From Paracoccaceae bacterium (GTDB lineage: Bacteria; Pseudomonadota; Alphaproteobacteria; Rhodobacterales; Rhodobacteraceae), in the NCBI GenBank assembly GCA_021296235.1, contig JAGWAS010000012.1, positions 522-56,600 on the forward strand: a stretch of 56,079 nucleotides of DNA, read 5' to 3'. The translations under genes and the position numbers were made by a program. The notes beneath the pieces are model-generated. The model ran no database searches and was not told where the DNA came from. It worked only from the letters and a program-made list of their open reading frames with translations. Shown here in pieces: positions 8,429 to 18,272 of the stretch (within the stretch, counting starts at the first letter, position 1; each line of letters starts with the position of its first letter).

Positions 8429-11400
8429 ATGAACTCAAAGACACATGACAATTGCGTGGCAATTGTCGGCTATGGCCACCGCATGCCTGCCGGAATTCGA
8501 ACTGATGCGGAATTCTGGAGACTGCTCAGCGAACGGGAGATCGTGCAGGTAGACATAAGTGAACGCTATGGCAGGGGTTATGCCCCGTTGGGGGAATTTT
8601 CAGGACCGGGTCGTTTCGCCAGCCGTTTCGAAGGGTTGATGAAGGATGGCGACGAGATGCTGTTCGATCGCACTTTCTTTGGCATTTCCCACTACGAGTC
8701 ACTGAAAACAGCACCGCAGGCCAAAATGCTGCTCTCCTGTGCCTGGTCGGCTATCGAGCATGCCGGTTGGAACCTGCACTCGCTGCGCAACAGTCCAACC
8801 GGAGTGTTTGTTGGCGGGCAAACGCCTGCAGAGGCAAATTGGCGGCCAAGGCATGGCCCCAGCGAATATACGGTGCCCGGATCAAGCATTGCCATGCTGG
8901 CCAACAAGATCTCGTATCACTTCAATCTCATGGGAACGTCGGCATCATACTGCACTGCCTGTTCCGCCGGCCTAAGTGCCTTGCATGCTGCCATGCTTGC
9001 GCTCAAGTGCGGCGACTGCGATCAGGCACTTGTCGGCTCGGTTGTGTATCTGGGCAGCGGAGGGTTGAGCAGCGGCTTCAATCTGATGGGTGTCATCAGC
9101 CCGGATGGAATGTGTCATTCATTCGATGCCAACGCCAATGGCTATATGCGAGCTGAAGGCGCATTCGTCTATGCCCTGAAACCGCTTGCGGCCGCGGAAA
9201 GGGATGGCGACGCAATATACGCTGTGATTGAGGCGACAGCTGTCAATGCCGCCGGAGCCGCCGACGACACGAAGGGCTTGGCGCCAGGTCGCACGATCAC
9301 GGCACCGACCCGGCATGCCCAGATTGAACTGATCCGTACTGCATTGGCCCGTTCCGGAATCAGTCCTGGAGAGGTTGATTACATTGAGGCCCACGCGACG
9401 GGGACCGAGGTCGGTGACCGGATTGAGGGCAACGCCATCTCAGAGTTGTTCAGCGGCTTTGATCGTGAAGTTCCGCTTCGGGTTTCCAGCGTCAAGAGCA
9501 ATGTGGGGCATATGGAGGCCGCCGCCTTCCACTGCTCACTGCTCAAAGTCGTTCTGATGATGCAACGACGAACTTTTTTACCCACCTCAAGAAGCTACCA
9601 GGTGCCGAATCCCGAGATAGATTTCGACGGATGTCCCATGCGCGTACAAACCGAGTGTGAACGATTTCCCGACCGTCCCGTGGTAATGGGAATTAACTCC
9701 TTTGGTTTCGGCGGTGCCAACGGCCACTGTGTGGTTCGCGAATACATGCCCGCAACGCCCCGGCTCTGGTCCATTCCGTTGGCGCCGAAGTCCGGTGTCA
9801 TGATTCCCCTTTCGGCGCGCACCCAGACGGCATTGCTGGACAGCGCGAAGCTGTTGCGCGACACGCTCACCGATCACCCGTTGGACATCTACACCATTGC
9901 GGGAAATCTCAGCCGTCGGCGCACGCACTTTGCAACGCGGACGGCCATTGCGGCTAACAGCCGTCAGGACTTCCTTGACGCACTGGAAGTCTTCATTGAA
10001 CAGGAAAGTCCGATTGCAACCGTGGGTGAAGGCGAACCGGGACTGGCCATGGTGTTTGCCGGTCAGGGCACGCAGTGGGCGGGCTGTGGCCGCGAACTCT
10101 ATGAAACGCATCCTGTCTTTCGTCGGGTCATCGATGCGATTGACGATTACTGGCGGGAGCATTCGGAGAATTCGCTGCGCGATGCCTGCTTTCAGGCTTC
10201 CCAATCTGCACTTGATGAATGTGAGTTGGCCCAACCGGTCATATTTGCAATCCAGTGTGCATTGGTGGAATTGTTCAAGACTTGGGGGATCTATCCGGAC
10301 TGTGTGGTCGGCCACAGTTCCGGTGAAGTGGCTGCCGCCTATGCCTGCGGGGCACTTTCACTCAAGGATGCAACCCAACTTGCCTATCACCGCTCCGCGC
10401 TGCAGCAGCGAACGGCGGGGTCCGGCCGGATGTTGACGATTGGACTTGACGTTTCGGGCGTGGAGCAGCTGCTGGATGCCTTGTCCGTGGCTTTCCGACC
10501 GGATGGAGATTGCCCCGTTCAAGTTGAGATTGCGTGCGAGAACGCGCCGGCAAATACCGTTGTCTGCGGCAACGAATCCATACTGCAGCCGATCATGGAA
10601 GAGCTTGATCGACGCAATGTGCAGAACCGGCTCATTCCCGGAAACATTGCTTTCCATTCCAGGGCAATGGATGAAATCAAGGATGATGTGGAGGCGGCAT
10701 TGTCATTCCTTGATAATCGAAGGTTTGATTGTGACGTTCCGTTCGTCTCGTCGGTTACGGGTGCTGAGGTCAAGCGACTTGACGGTCGATACTGGTGGTC
10801 GAATATTCGTCAGCGCGTGAATTTTGCCGCAGCCATGCAATCGGTTGTGAATGATCACAGACCCGGTGTGGTGCTTGAGCTAGCACCTCACTCCGCCCTG
10901 CAGCCCATAATTGCGCAGTGCTTGGAGAGCGTCGTTTCAACCGCTGTTTCCATTCCGACCCTCAGGCGCGACATGGATTCAAGACTCGAGTTCTGCAAGT
11001 CCTTGGGTGCGCTCTACAGGTCCGGTCTGACACTCGACTTCGCTGCCCAATATCCGCGTCCCGAACCAATCCCCGATTTGTTGCCCAAATATCCCTTGGA
11101 AGAGCAGAAGTCGGCGGACATCATGATGGACAATGAGCTGACGAACAAGCGAGGTCCCTATGTCGACGGCCCCTTGGTGGGGCGCCGTGTTTCTGCGGAA
11201 CACTTGCTGTTTGATGCGCGCCTGTCGGAACGTGATTTCCCTTGGCTGAAAGATCACCATGTCCATCATGCAGCGATCATGCCCGCTGCCGGCTACATTG
11301 AGATTGTTCTGGAAGCCTTGGGAGGTGTTCCTGCCCATTTCGACGAAATCGAATTCCTGAAACCCTGTTCGATTCCGAAAACGCCGGTCAGGCTGCAAAC

Positions 11401-14400
11401 GGCGCTGCATCCAGTCGGCGATTCCACAAACGAGTTCGACTTCACGATATCCACTCGATCATTGGAAATCGACGCGACAGGGGAAATTCACTGCTGCGGA
11501 AAAGTCAGGCTGATTGATGATGACACGGTGTTGGATGTGCCGATGCAGCTGGCCGATGTCGACACGTCAAATTTTCACGAGCTCCCGAATATGGATGGGG
11601 ATGGATTCTATGAGCGCGTTGACTGCGTGCTTGGCAGGACCTTCCAGTACGGGCCCCAGTTCAGGACAATGAAGGGGCTTCGGCACAACCATGTCACTCG
11701 GGGCTTCATGTTTGATGTCGTCATGGACGAAAATCTGTGGACTTCAGGACGCCGGGAGGGTTTTGTCGTGTCCCCGCCACTGCTCGACGGCGGACTGCAA
11801 ATATTCCTTTACAACCATATGCATAGCGCCGACCTGTTTACCTATCCGCGCCGAATTAAGGGCATGACGTTTCTGCGTCCCCCAACATCCGCAAGCCTCG
11901 TTTGTGTTGCGAACGAACCTCCCGACAATTGGTTCGACGTTGACGATATTGGACAGTATGCCATCCGAAGAGGCGAGCGTTCAAGTGGCATCATAAGTTA
12001 CTATGACAGTGTTTCAGGTTCACTCGTGGCCCATGTCAATCTGTATTTGTACTTCAATTCAAATCCGAAACTGGTTGATCGGCCGTTCAGCAAACATCGC
12101 ATTTCCTGGCAACCCAAATTCATTCGTGACGAACCCGAACTCGTGAATTTGTTGCCCGATGGGGAGATCCAACCTGACCGCTTGATCGAGGTGCTGGAGA
12201 ATCCGGGTGACGGCAAAACCCGCACGTGCCACATAATCGAGTTGGCGGATGATCAGGAACCAGAAGAAACCATATTCGGAAAATGCGTCGGCAGCCTGTC
12301 GAGCCGGCGTTCACAAAGCGTCTATTGGCTGATCAGCAATGACCAGGATGCCGCAAGAAGCAATTTTGATGCATTTAACAGAAGTGATGTGGCGGTGCGC
12401 TTCCAAAGTCTTGACCCCACCGCCCGTCAATCGTCCGAACTCGGGAATGGATTGCTGCGGAAAGGTGCTGCGGAGCTGTTGTTTGTTCGCGGCGATGGAA
12501 AATCCGCCTCATCGGGGGATTGGGAGTTCTGGCGGGAAATTGCGGTGGGGGGTGGTTTGGCCCTGGTGTCCCATGCCGAAGGTGAGCGCCTTGAGCCAGG
12601 GGCCGGTTGGATTGTGTTGCGCTCCGGAACCTGCGCGACCCTGTTTCAGGCACCGCCGTTCAATGCTGGTGCCGTCGGGGAAACTGCAGTGTCGGAACCG
12701 CGTTGGGTGCTAGGCGAACCCAATAGCTTGGCCGGAGCTTGGAACAACCGGCTGGGCAATCGGAAAGTCCACGAAGTCTCACTTGACCTTGATGTTTCCT
12801 GGGAAGCGGGTCTGAACCCTGAAGAGTGGCCGCATGCCGCGGACGTGCAGGCAATCGACATGTTTTTCGATTCGGATCCGCAGGATCCGACGGGTGAAAG
12901 GGCCGTTATTGCCTTAATCACATTCATGCAGGCATTGGTTGCCCACAGGATTGGACATGCAAATCGCAACTGCCGCGTAACGGTGGTGACCCGCAGGGCC
13001 GTCCTTGACACTGAGGACGCCCGCGGCTGTGCGCTTTGGGGTGCCGTTCGCAGTTTGGCAAATGAAATCGTCGAGGAGGCCGGGATGGATTTCCGGATCG
13101 TGGACCTCGGCTCCGCTGAAGATCTGGAAACGCTGGAATGGCTTGCCGCGCACGATCTGCGCGAACAGGAAATTGCCGTGCGGGATGGACGCCCATGGGT
13201 TCCGAGGATGGTGAGTCTGCCGGATCCGATTTCACGCCTGCCAACCGGAGACGGGTCACATTATCGACTCTTCCTGGAAGAACCGGGACAGGTCAGCGGA
13301 TTGCAGATGAAGACCTTCAGGCCGCCGCCGTTGGGAAAGGACGATGTTGAGATTGAGACCGTCGCGGCGGCCCTGAACTTTCGTGACATAATGGTTACGC
13401 TCGGAATGCTCCCTGAGTTGGCCTATGAACGCTCGGCGCTTGGACATGAGGTTGGCATGGAGGCGAGCGGCAGGGTCCGTCGCATCGGCACGAATGTTGG
13501 CGAGTTCAAACTTGGCGACGAAGTGATTTTCCTGCAGGGCGGATGCATAGGCAACCGTGCGGTGGTGAACCGGAACCTTGTCTTTCCCAAGCCTGAGCGG
13601 CTTAGCATGGTTGAGGCTGCGTCGATTTTGTCGGTCTACAACACCGCCTATTATTCCTTAATTCATTTGGCCCGCCTCGGTAGAGGCCAGCGCGTTCTGA
13701 TCCACTCGGCCATGGGCGGAGTGGGTCAGGCGGCGATAGCTCTCGCCCGACATGTGGGTGCCGAGATCTATGCCTCCGCCGGCAGCGAGAGCAAACGCAG
13801 CCAGCTGTTGAAAATGGGGGTGAAAGCAGCTTTCGACTCCCGCAGCCATGATTGGTTTGATGGGCTGATGGAGGCCACCGACGGCGAAGGCGTCGATGTT
13901 GTGCTCAATTCCCTCGCCGGTCGTCATGTTCCCTTGTGCCTTCAGGCATTGCGGCCCGGAGGATGGCATTGCGAAATAGGCAAGGTTGACATCTACGCCG
14001 GCAATCCCCTCGGACTTCGACTGCTCAGGAAAAATCTGCGTTTTGCCGCCATCGACATGGATCGCCTGATGCTTGATGATCCGTTTCTGTCGCGCTCCCT
14101 TTCGGAAGCATGCCTGAAACTGATTGATCAGGGCAGGGTGGAACCTTTGCCCGTCTCGGTTTTCCCCTACAGGGATTACGACAAGGCCTTGCGCCGGATG
14201 ATTGCCGGACAGCATGAGGGCAAACTCGTTCTGGAGGCACCCATTGGCTCAAGCAACCCTGATTTTCCGATCGCCGACAAGCGGCTGTTTCTTGACCCGG
14301 ATGCAACCTATCTCGTAACCGGCGGACTTGGTGGGTTTGGCTCGCGTGTGTTGTCCTACCTTGTGTGCGCGGGAGCACGCCATCTGACCGTGATGGACCG

Positions 14401-15490
14401 CGATCCCGAACGCCGCCGAGGCATCGATTGGGTGTATGCAAACACTCCCTTGGCATACATGGACGAGCAGGTCGAAATCGAATTTGTCGCTGGAGATGTA
14501 TCGATCGAGTCGGATGTGCTCCGGTGCATCGGAAACTTGCGGAGGCAACTTAAGGGCGTGTTTCATTTCGCTGGTGCGTTGGATGACAATCTCTTGGCCA
14601 ACATGTCCAAGGAATCCGTTGCCCGTGTCTTTGCGCCAAAGGCTCAAGGAGCCCTCAATCTTCACAATGCGACCTTGGAACTTGAACTTGATCATTTCGT
14701 TATGTCTTCGTCCGTTGCGTCCATCTTCGGCAATCCTGGACAGGTCAACTACAGTGCCGCCAGTGCGTTTCTGGATGGCTTGGCGGTAAGCCGCCGACGG
14801 CAGGGCCTGCCCGCCCTGACCTACAACTTGGCCGCCGTTTCCGAGGCTGGCATGGCTGCGCGCAGTCTTCATGTCATCCGGATGATGACGGCCTTGGGGA
14901 TGCCGCCAGTCAGCAGCGATTTTGCCATAACAAACCTGGACTTTGCACTTCGAGGCGCAACTGACGACGATCACATCATTACCGCAGTGTTCCAAGGCAT
15001 ACATTGGAGCGCATCTTCGCCGGATTACATGCGCTTCGGTCGCTTGATGACCAATCAGAACGCGTTTGAATCCGTCGCAGATGACCACCTGACTGTTGAT
15101 TCCGTCATGGAGCAAATCGCCGAAAAGGTGGCCGAACTCTGCGGTCACCAAGAAGGTGGCATGGAAGAAGCGCTCTCCAGTTTTGGTCTCAATTCCATTT
15201 CGGTTGCTGAATTGGGAGCCTTCATTCAGAGTGAGTTCAACTTTCAGGCAAGTGCCTTGGAGCTGATGACAACAGCTTCCTGCAAATCGTTGGCGCAGGC
15301 AATCGTGCATGGAGAGAAACAGGATGAGGGCACAGACGCCCGAGCCGAGAGTGACTTGGACGAGGATACAGTTCAGTTTGTGCATCAGCGCAGGCAACCC
15401 GCGCCTTCGGTCTTCGCCAGCCCGCTTGATGATCACTTTCCGAAAGGACATCAGCCCAACCAGACAGACAGGCAAGTTACCTTGCACTAG
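8429..15490 (+). CDS. Single-module highly reducing type I polyketide synthase (KS-AT-DH-psiKR-ER-KR-ACP)
   Basis: A 2353-residue megasynthase. KS (about 8-440): nucleophile C178 in TACSAG, H322 in EAHATGT and H361 in KSNVGHMEAA. AT (about 540-850): GHSSG with S630 and AFHS around 742-744, the malonyl-type signature. DH (about 915-1210): H943 in DHHVHH and D1120/Q1124 in LLDGGLQ. A non-catalytic ketoreductase subdomain spans about 1220-1600. ER (about 1610-1940): NADPH loop MGGVGQAA near 1762. KR (about 1955-2150): TGGLGGFG, K2071, Y2108. ACP: phosphopantetheine Ser S2256 in GLNS. No methyltransferase motif and no thioesterase are seen. With one full reducing module it probably works iteratively, like a fatty acid synthase, making a largely saturated chain. 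Oddities: the DH HxxxG glycine is H947, EAHGTGT reads EAHATGT, and ACP DSL reads NSI. There is no clear ribosome binding site before the ATG. The ~75-residue tail after the ACP is low-complexity. Release is presumably by the next gene, 61 bp downstream. Confidence 0.95.
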   Translation: MNSKTHDNCVAIVGYGHRMPAGIRTDAEFWRLLSEREIVQVDISERYGRGYAPLGEFSGPGRFASRFEGLMKDGDEMLFDRTFFGISHYESLKTAPQAKMLLSCAWSAIEHAGWNLHSLRNSPTGVFVGGQTPAEANWRPRHGPSEYTVPGSSIAMLANKISYHFNLMGTSASYCTACSAGLSALHAAMLALKCGDCDQALVGSVVYLGSGGLSSGFNLMGVISPDGMCHSFDANANGYMRAEGAFVYALKPLAAAERDGDAIYAVIEATAVNAAGAADDTKGLAPGRTITAPTRHAQIELIRTALARSGISPGEVDYIEAHATGTEVGDRIEGNAISELFSGFDREVPLRVSSVKSNVGHMEAAAFHCSLLKVVLMMQRRTFLPTSRSYQVPNPEIDFDGCPMRVQTECERFPDRPVVMGINSFGFGGANGHCVVREYMPATPRLWSIPLAPKSGVMIPLSARTQTALLDSAKLLRDTLTDHPLDIYTIAGNLSRRRTHFATRTAIAANSRQDFLDALEVFIEQESPIATVGEGEPGLAMVFAGQGTQWAGCGRELYETHPVFRRVIDAIDDYWREHSENSLRDACFQASQSALDECELAQPVIFAIQCALVELFKTWGIYPDCVVGHSSGEVAAAYACGALSLKDATQLAYHRSALQQRTAGSGRMLTIGLDVSGVEQLLDALSVAFRPDGDCPVQVEIACENAPANTVVCGNESILQPIMEELDRRNVQNRLIPGNIAFHSRAMDEIKDDVEAALSFLDNRRFDCDVPFVSSVTGAEVKRLDGRYWWSNIRQRVNFAAAMQSVVNDHRPGVVLELAPHSALQPIIAQCLESVVSTAVSIPTLRRDMDSRLEFCKSLGALYRSGLTLDFAAQYPRPEPIPDLLPKYPLEEQKSADIMMDNELTNKRGPYVDGPLVGRRVSAEHLLFDARLSERDFPWLKDHHVHHAAIMPAAGYIEIVLEALGGVPAHFDEIEFLKPCSIPKTPVRLQTALHPVGDSTNEFDFTISTRSLEIDATGEIHCCGKVRLIDDDTVLDVPMQLADVDTSNFHELPNMDGDGFYERVDCVLGRTFQYGPQFRTMKGLRHNHVTRGFMFDVVMDENLWTSGRREGFVVSPPLLDGGLQIFLYNHMHSADLFTYPRRIKGMTFLRPPTSASLVCVANEPPDNWFDVDDIGQYAIRRGERSSGIISYYDSVSGSLVAHVNLYLYFNSNPKLVDRPFSKHRISWQPKFIRDEPELVNLLPDGEIQPDRLIEVLENPGDGKTRTCHIIELADDQEPEETIFGKCVGSLSSRRSQSVYWLISNDQDAARSNFDAFNRSDVAVRFQSLDPTARQSSELGNGLLRKGAAELLFVRGDGKSASSGDWEFWREIAVGGGLALVSHAEGERLEPGAGWIVLRSGTCATLFQAPPFNAGAVGETAVSEPRWVLGEPNSLAGAWNNRLGNRKVHEVSLDLDVSWEAGLNPEEWPHAADVQAIDMFFDSDPQDPTGERAVIALITFMQALVAHRIGHANRNCRVTVVTRRAVLDTEDARGCALWGAVRSLANEIVEEAGMDFRIVDLGSAEDLETLEWLAAHDLREQEIAVRDGRPWVPRMVSLPDPISRLPTGDGSHYRLFLEEPGQVSGLQMKTFRPPPLGKDDVEIETVAAALNFRDIMVTLGMLPELAYERSALGHEVGMEASGRVRRIGTNVGEFKLGDEVIFLQGGCIGNRAVVNRNLVFPKPERLSMVEAASILSVYNTAYYSLIHLARLGRGQRVLIHSAMGGVGQAAIALARHVGAEIYASAGSESKRSQLLKMGVKAAFDSRSHDWFDGLMEATDGEGVDVVLNSLAGRHVPLCLQALRPGGWHCEIGKVDIYAGNPLGLRLLRKNLRFAAIDMDRLMLDDPFLSRSLSEACLKLIDQGRVEPLPVSVFPYRDYDKALRRMIAGQHEGKLVLEAPIGSSNPDFPIADKRLFLDPDATYLVTGGLGGFGSRVLSYLVCAGARHLTVMDRDPERRRGIDWVYANTPLAYMDEQVEIEFVAGDVSIESDVLRCIGNLRRQLKGVFHFAGALDDNLLANMSKESVARVFAPKAQGALNLHNATLELELDHFVMSSSVASIFGNPGQVNYSAASAFLDGLAVSRRRQGLPALTYNLAAVSEAGMAARSLHVIRMMTALGMPPVSSDFAITNLDFALRGATDDDHIITAVFQGIHWSASSPDYMRFGRLMTNQNAFESVADDHLTVDSVMEQIAEKVAELCGHQEGGMEEALSSFGLNSISVAELGAFIQSEFNFQASALELMTTASCKSLAQAIVHGEKQDEGTDARAESDLDEDTVQFVHQRRQPAPSVFASPLDDHFPKGHQPNQTDRQVTLH

Positions 15491-15551
15491 TGCCGGGTGG
15501 CGATAACAGTGCAGTGCCTATTGGCTTAAACTACTGAAAACAGAAGGCAGA

Positions 15552-18053
15552 ATGGCAAGAAATTCCCATGCAGCGCAAGGGGCGGTGGTGCCACCGTTGA
15601 AAGGGGAACTTCCACCGCCTTGCCGCAGGGATCTGAACGAACTGTGCCGTTTTGTCCACGCAGCGGTTGCGCGGGAGGCGCCCACCGGATCAAGTTCACC
15701 GGTTGATTTCAATCACGTGCTGCTGACCGGAGCGACCGGATTTGTCGGCAGATTCTTTCTTCGGGAACTCCTCGAACAGAACGAAGGTGTAATCGTGCAT
15801 TGCCTTGTGCGTGCCGACACCGCCGAATTGGGGCTGGAGCGCATATGCAACGCCCTGAAGGACGCGGAAATTTGGGATGAGAAATACACCGAACGCTTGA
15901 GGGTGTTGATCGGTGATATCAGACAGGAACGATTTGGATTGCCAATGGCAATCTACGATGAGTTGTGCAGGCAATTGGATGCTGTCTACCACATCGCGGG
16001 CGACGTGAAGCTGGTGTCCTCCTATGCCGACATTCGCGGCATGAACACACTCTGCCTTCGTTCAGTTCTTGATCTTTGCTTTCGCACTCGCCTCAAGCAC
16101 CTTTTCTATGCGTCAACGATGGGTGTTTTTCCGGAGTATTTCTGCAATTTCGCGAACGAGTTCAGCCAGAGCCGCATCGGGGATCAGATGCAGCCTGACC
16201 TCTCGGTGATGAAGAGGATATTCCCCGTGGGCATGCTGGGATATCCGTGGAGCAAGTTGGTTTCCGAGCAAATCCTTCTGTTTGCCAGGTCGGCAGGATT
16301 GCCTGTCGCAATCTTCAGGTTGCCGAGTACCAGGTTTGCCAGCAACGGATTTGTAAAGGCGGATGAAATTACTACGCAGCTGTTCTACGCTGTAGCAGGT
16401 ATGAATGTTGCTCCCACTGGATTCTCTCCGCATGAAATCAATGAGCCCGTTGACACGCTCGCCCGAATTTGCACCGCCATCTCGAACAATCCGCAGCGGA
16501 AGTATGTCATTTACCATTGTTGCGATCCGCAACCGGCCTACGAAGAGTACGCGTTCGACGATTTTGGCCTATACTGGAAAAAAGTGCCATACGGTGCCTT
16601 CAAACGGGCATGCTTGGCACTGGGCGAGCGCTCGCCGTTGCACGGCACGTGGCCTTTACTGGACTATGTTTCGCCCTATTGGTTTTCCGAACGGAGCGCT
16701 GTCGACGGGCGGCCCATCACCGACCGAACGATTCACGAGGACTGCCCGCACACCATAGAATGGCCAACTGTCCTGGAAAGGCACTCACGCTGCCACAATT
16801 GGGTTATACGCAAACAGGAGGAATGGCCCTATCAGTTGCCGGACATTCAGCTGAACTTTGGGCACCTGATGGAACGGGCCGGCGCATTTGCAAAAAATGA
16901 GGGCATTCCGTTTGAAGCGGCATATCCAGATTGGATGCAGTGCGGAATCAAAAGATTGGTTCAAGCACTCAATTCGCCGAAATCCGACATAAAGGAAACA
17001 GGAAAGGGCCAGGTGGCCTTCGATCTAAGTAGGTTGCTGCGAAAGAATGCGGCACTTGCAGGCGAGTTGCATCGGCATCCTGAGATCAGCCGGGAGAATC
17101 TTGTTCGCCCAGTGTTCATTGTCGGAATCAACAGAACCGGAACCACTTTTCTCCATAGACTCATGGCGCGCGGCAGAAGATTCTGGACGTTGCGGCTGTT
17201 CGAATTGGAAGAACCGGTTTTGCCGGCCGGAAACTATGGTGAAGTGGCACATGGGCCAGACGATCCTCGCAGGAACCAAGCGGAGAGCATTCTGAGTTCC
17301 ATGAGAGCCACGGACGTGTTTTCGGGTGTCCACGACACAGGTGTTGACGAACCGGATGAGGAATTCAATCTGTTGAGGTTGGCTTTCGGGGCTTGGGTTT
17401 CTTCGGTCATGTACCGGGTTCCCGACTATGATCAATGGTTGGCAGAAAACGGATCCCGTGAAGCATATCGGCATCACCGCCGCACAATGCAGCACTACAG
17501 TTGGCAGCGAAGGCAGCAAGTGCCCGGCGAGGAAAGAGAATGGCTGCTGAAAATGCCATTTCATCTCAAGGAATTGGATGTTCTGCTTGAGACATATCCC
17601 GATGCTGTATTCATCCAGACCCACCGGGAACCGGAGCAATCCATGGCTTCATGGTTCAGTTTGGTGGAGCGGATTCGATCCTTGTCCACAAACATTCGAT
17701 CACGACATGAACTCGCGGCCGAACAGTTGGCATTCATGAGCAAGATGCTCAACGATGCAATGCTGTATCGGACCTCCCGTCCTGAGTTGGAGGATCGCTG
17801 GGTCGATGTGAGATATTCAGATCTGATCAAGGATCCAATTAAGATTGTAAATGGCATCTATGATCATTTTGGCTGGCCGCTTGATCCGGGGTCAGTCCAG
17901 GCCATGAAGAGTTGGTACGTGCGGCAAGCGAATCAACGCCGGCGTGAACCGCCGCATCAGTACAATTTGGACGATTATGGCCTTACCCCGGAATCCGTAA
18001 ATGACGCATTTGGATTTTACCGGGAATTTGTCGGATCCCGCGGTATCACCTGA
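15552..18053 (+). CDS. Thioester reductase - sulfotransferase fusion protein
   Basis: An 833-residue two-domain protein. Residues ~52-440 are an extended SDR of the thioester-reductase (male-sterility-like) family: NADPH loop TGATGFVG (59-66), and the YxxxK pair Y231/K235 in GYPWSKLVSEQ. Such domains reduce an ACP-bound thioester to an aldehyde or alcohol. Residues ~518-825 are a PAPS-dependent sulfotransferase: the 5'-phosphosulfate loop GINRTGTTFLH (525-535), LLKMPFHL, and the 3'-phosphate motif THREPEQSMAS (690-700). The gene follows the synthase by 61 bp on the same strand with gaagg before its ATG, so the two are probably one operon. Since the synthase lacks a thioesterase, the inferred job is reductive release of the chain followed by O-sulfation of the resulting alcohol. 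The fusion of these two activities in one chain is the unusual element. It has no adenylation or carrier domain of its own. Confidence 0.9.
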   Translation: MARNSHAAQGAVVPPLKGELPPPCRRDLNELCRFVHAAVAREAPTGSSSPVDFNHVLLTGATGFVGRFFLRELLEQNEGVIVHCLVRADTAELGLERICNALKDAEIWDEKYTERLRVLIGDIRQERFGLPMAIYDELCRQLDAVYHIAGDVKLVSSYADIRGMNTLCLRSVLDLCFRTRLKHLFYASTMGVFPEYFCNFANEFSQSRIGDQMQPDLSVMKRIFPVGMLGYPWSKLVSEQILLFARSAGLPVAIFRLPSTRFASNGFVKADEITTQLFYAVAGMNVAPTGFSPHEINEPVDTLARICTAISNNPQRKYVIYHCCDPQPAYEEYAFDDFGLYWKKVPYGAFKRACLALGERSPLHGTWPLLDYVSPYWFSERSAVDGRPITDRTIHEDCPHTIEWPTVLERHSRCHNWVIRKQEEWPYQLPDIQLNFGHLMERAGAFAKNEGIPFEAAYPDWMQCGIKRLVQALNSPKSDIKETGKGQVAFDLSRLLRKNAALAGELHRHPEISRENLVRPVFIVGINRTGTTFLHRLMARGRRFWTLRLFELEEPVLPAGNYGEVAHGPDDPRRNQAESILSSMRATDVFSGVHDTGVDEPDEEFNLLRLAFGAWVSSVMYRVPDYDQWLAENGSREAYRHHRRTMQHYSWQRRQQVPGEEREWLLKMPFHLKELDVLLETYPDAVFIQTHREPEQSMASWFSLVERIRSLSTNIRSRHELAAEQLAFMSKMLNDAMLYRTSRPELEDRWVDVRYSDLIKDPIKIVNGIYDHFGWPLDPGSVQAMKSWYVRQANQRRREPPHQYNLDDYGLTPESVNDAFGFYREFVGSRGIT

Positions 18054-18272
18054 GGACAATTCGTCAGCTGTTTATTGGGCAGATGATTTTTGTCAGGTCT
18101 TGTCAGCGGTGGTTTGTCCGCAAAACTGCGTTGGGCAGATCAAGTCATCATCTCCAAAATTGCATCGCTCATCAAATCGTCAACGCATCGGCACGCCCGC
18201 GCTCCGCTTGAACCGTCCCGCAGCCAAAAATCAGCTCCCCCAACGGCATGATTTGATGTCGATGAAGGTTGC

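Noticed and set aside
8223..8432. 69-codon frame overlapping the synthase start
   Set aside because: TTG start without ribosome binding site and no recognisable features; kept only as a possible leader in the findings.
8429..15490. PUFA (Pfa-type) synthase or modular PKS assembly line
   Set aside because: There is one ACP and one module, with ER and KR in the same chain and none of the tandem ACPs or extra Pfa subunits.
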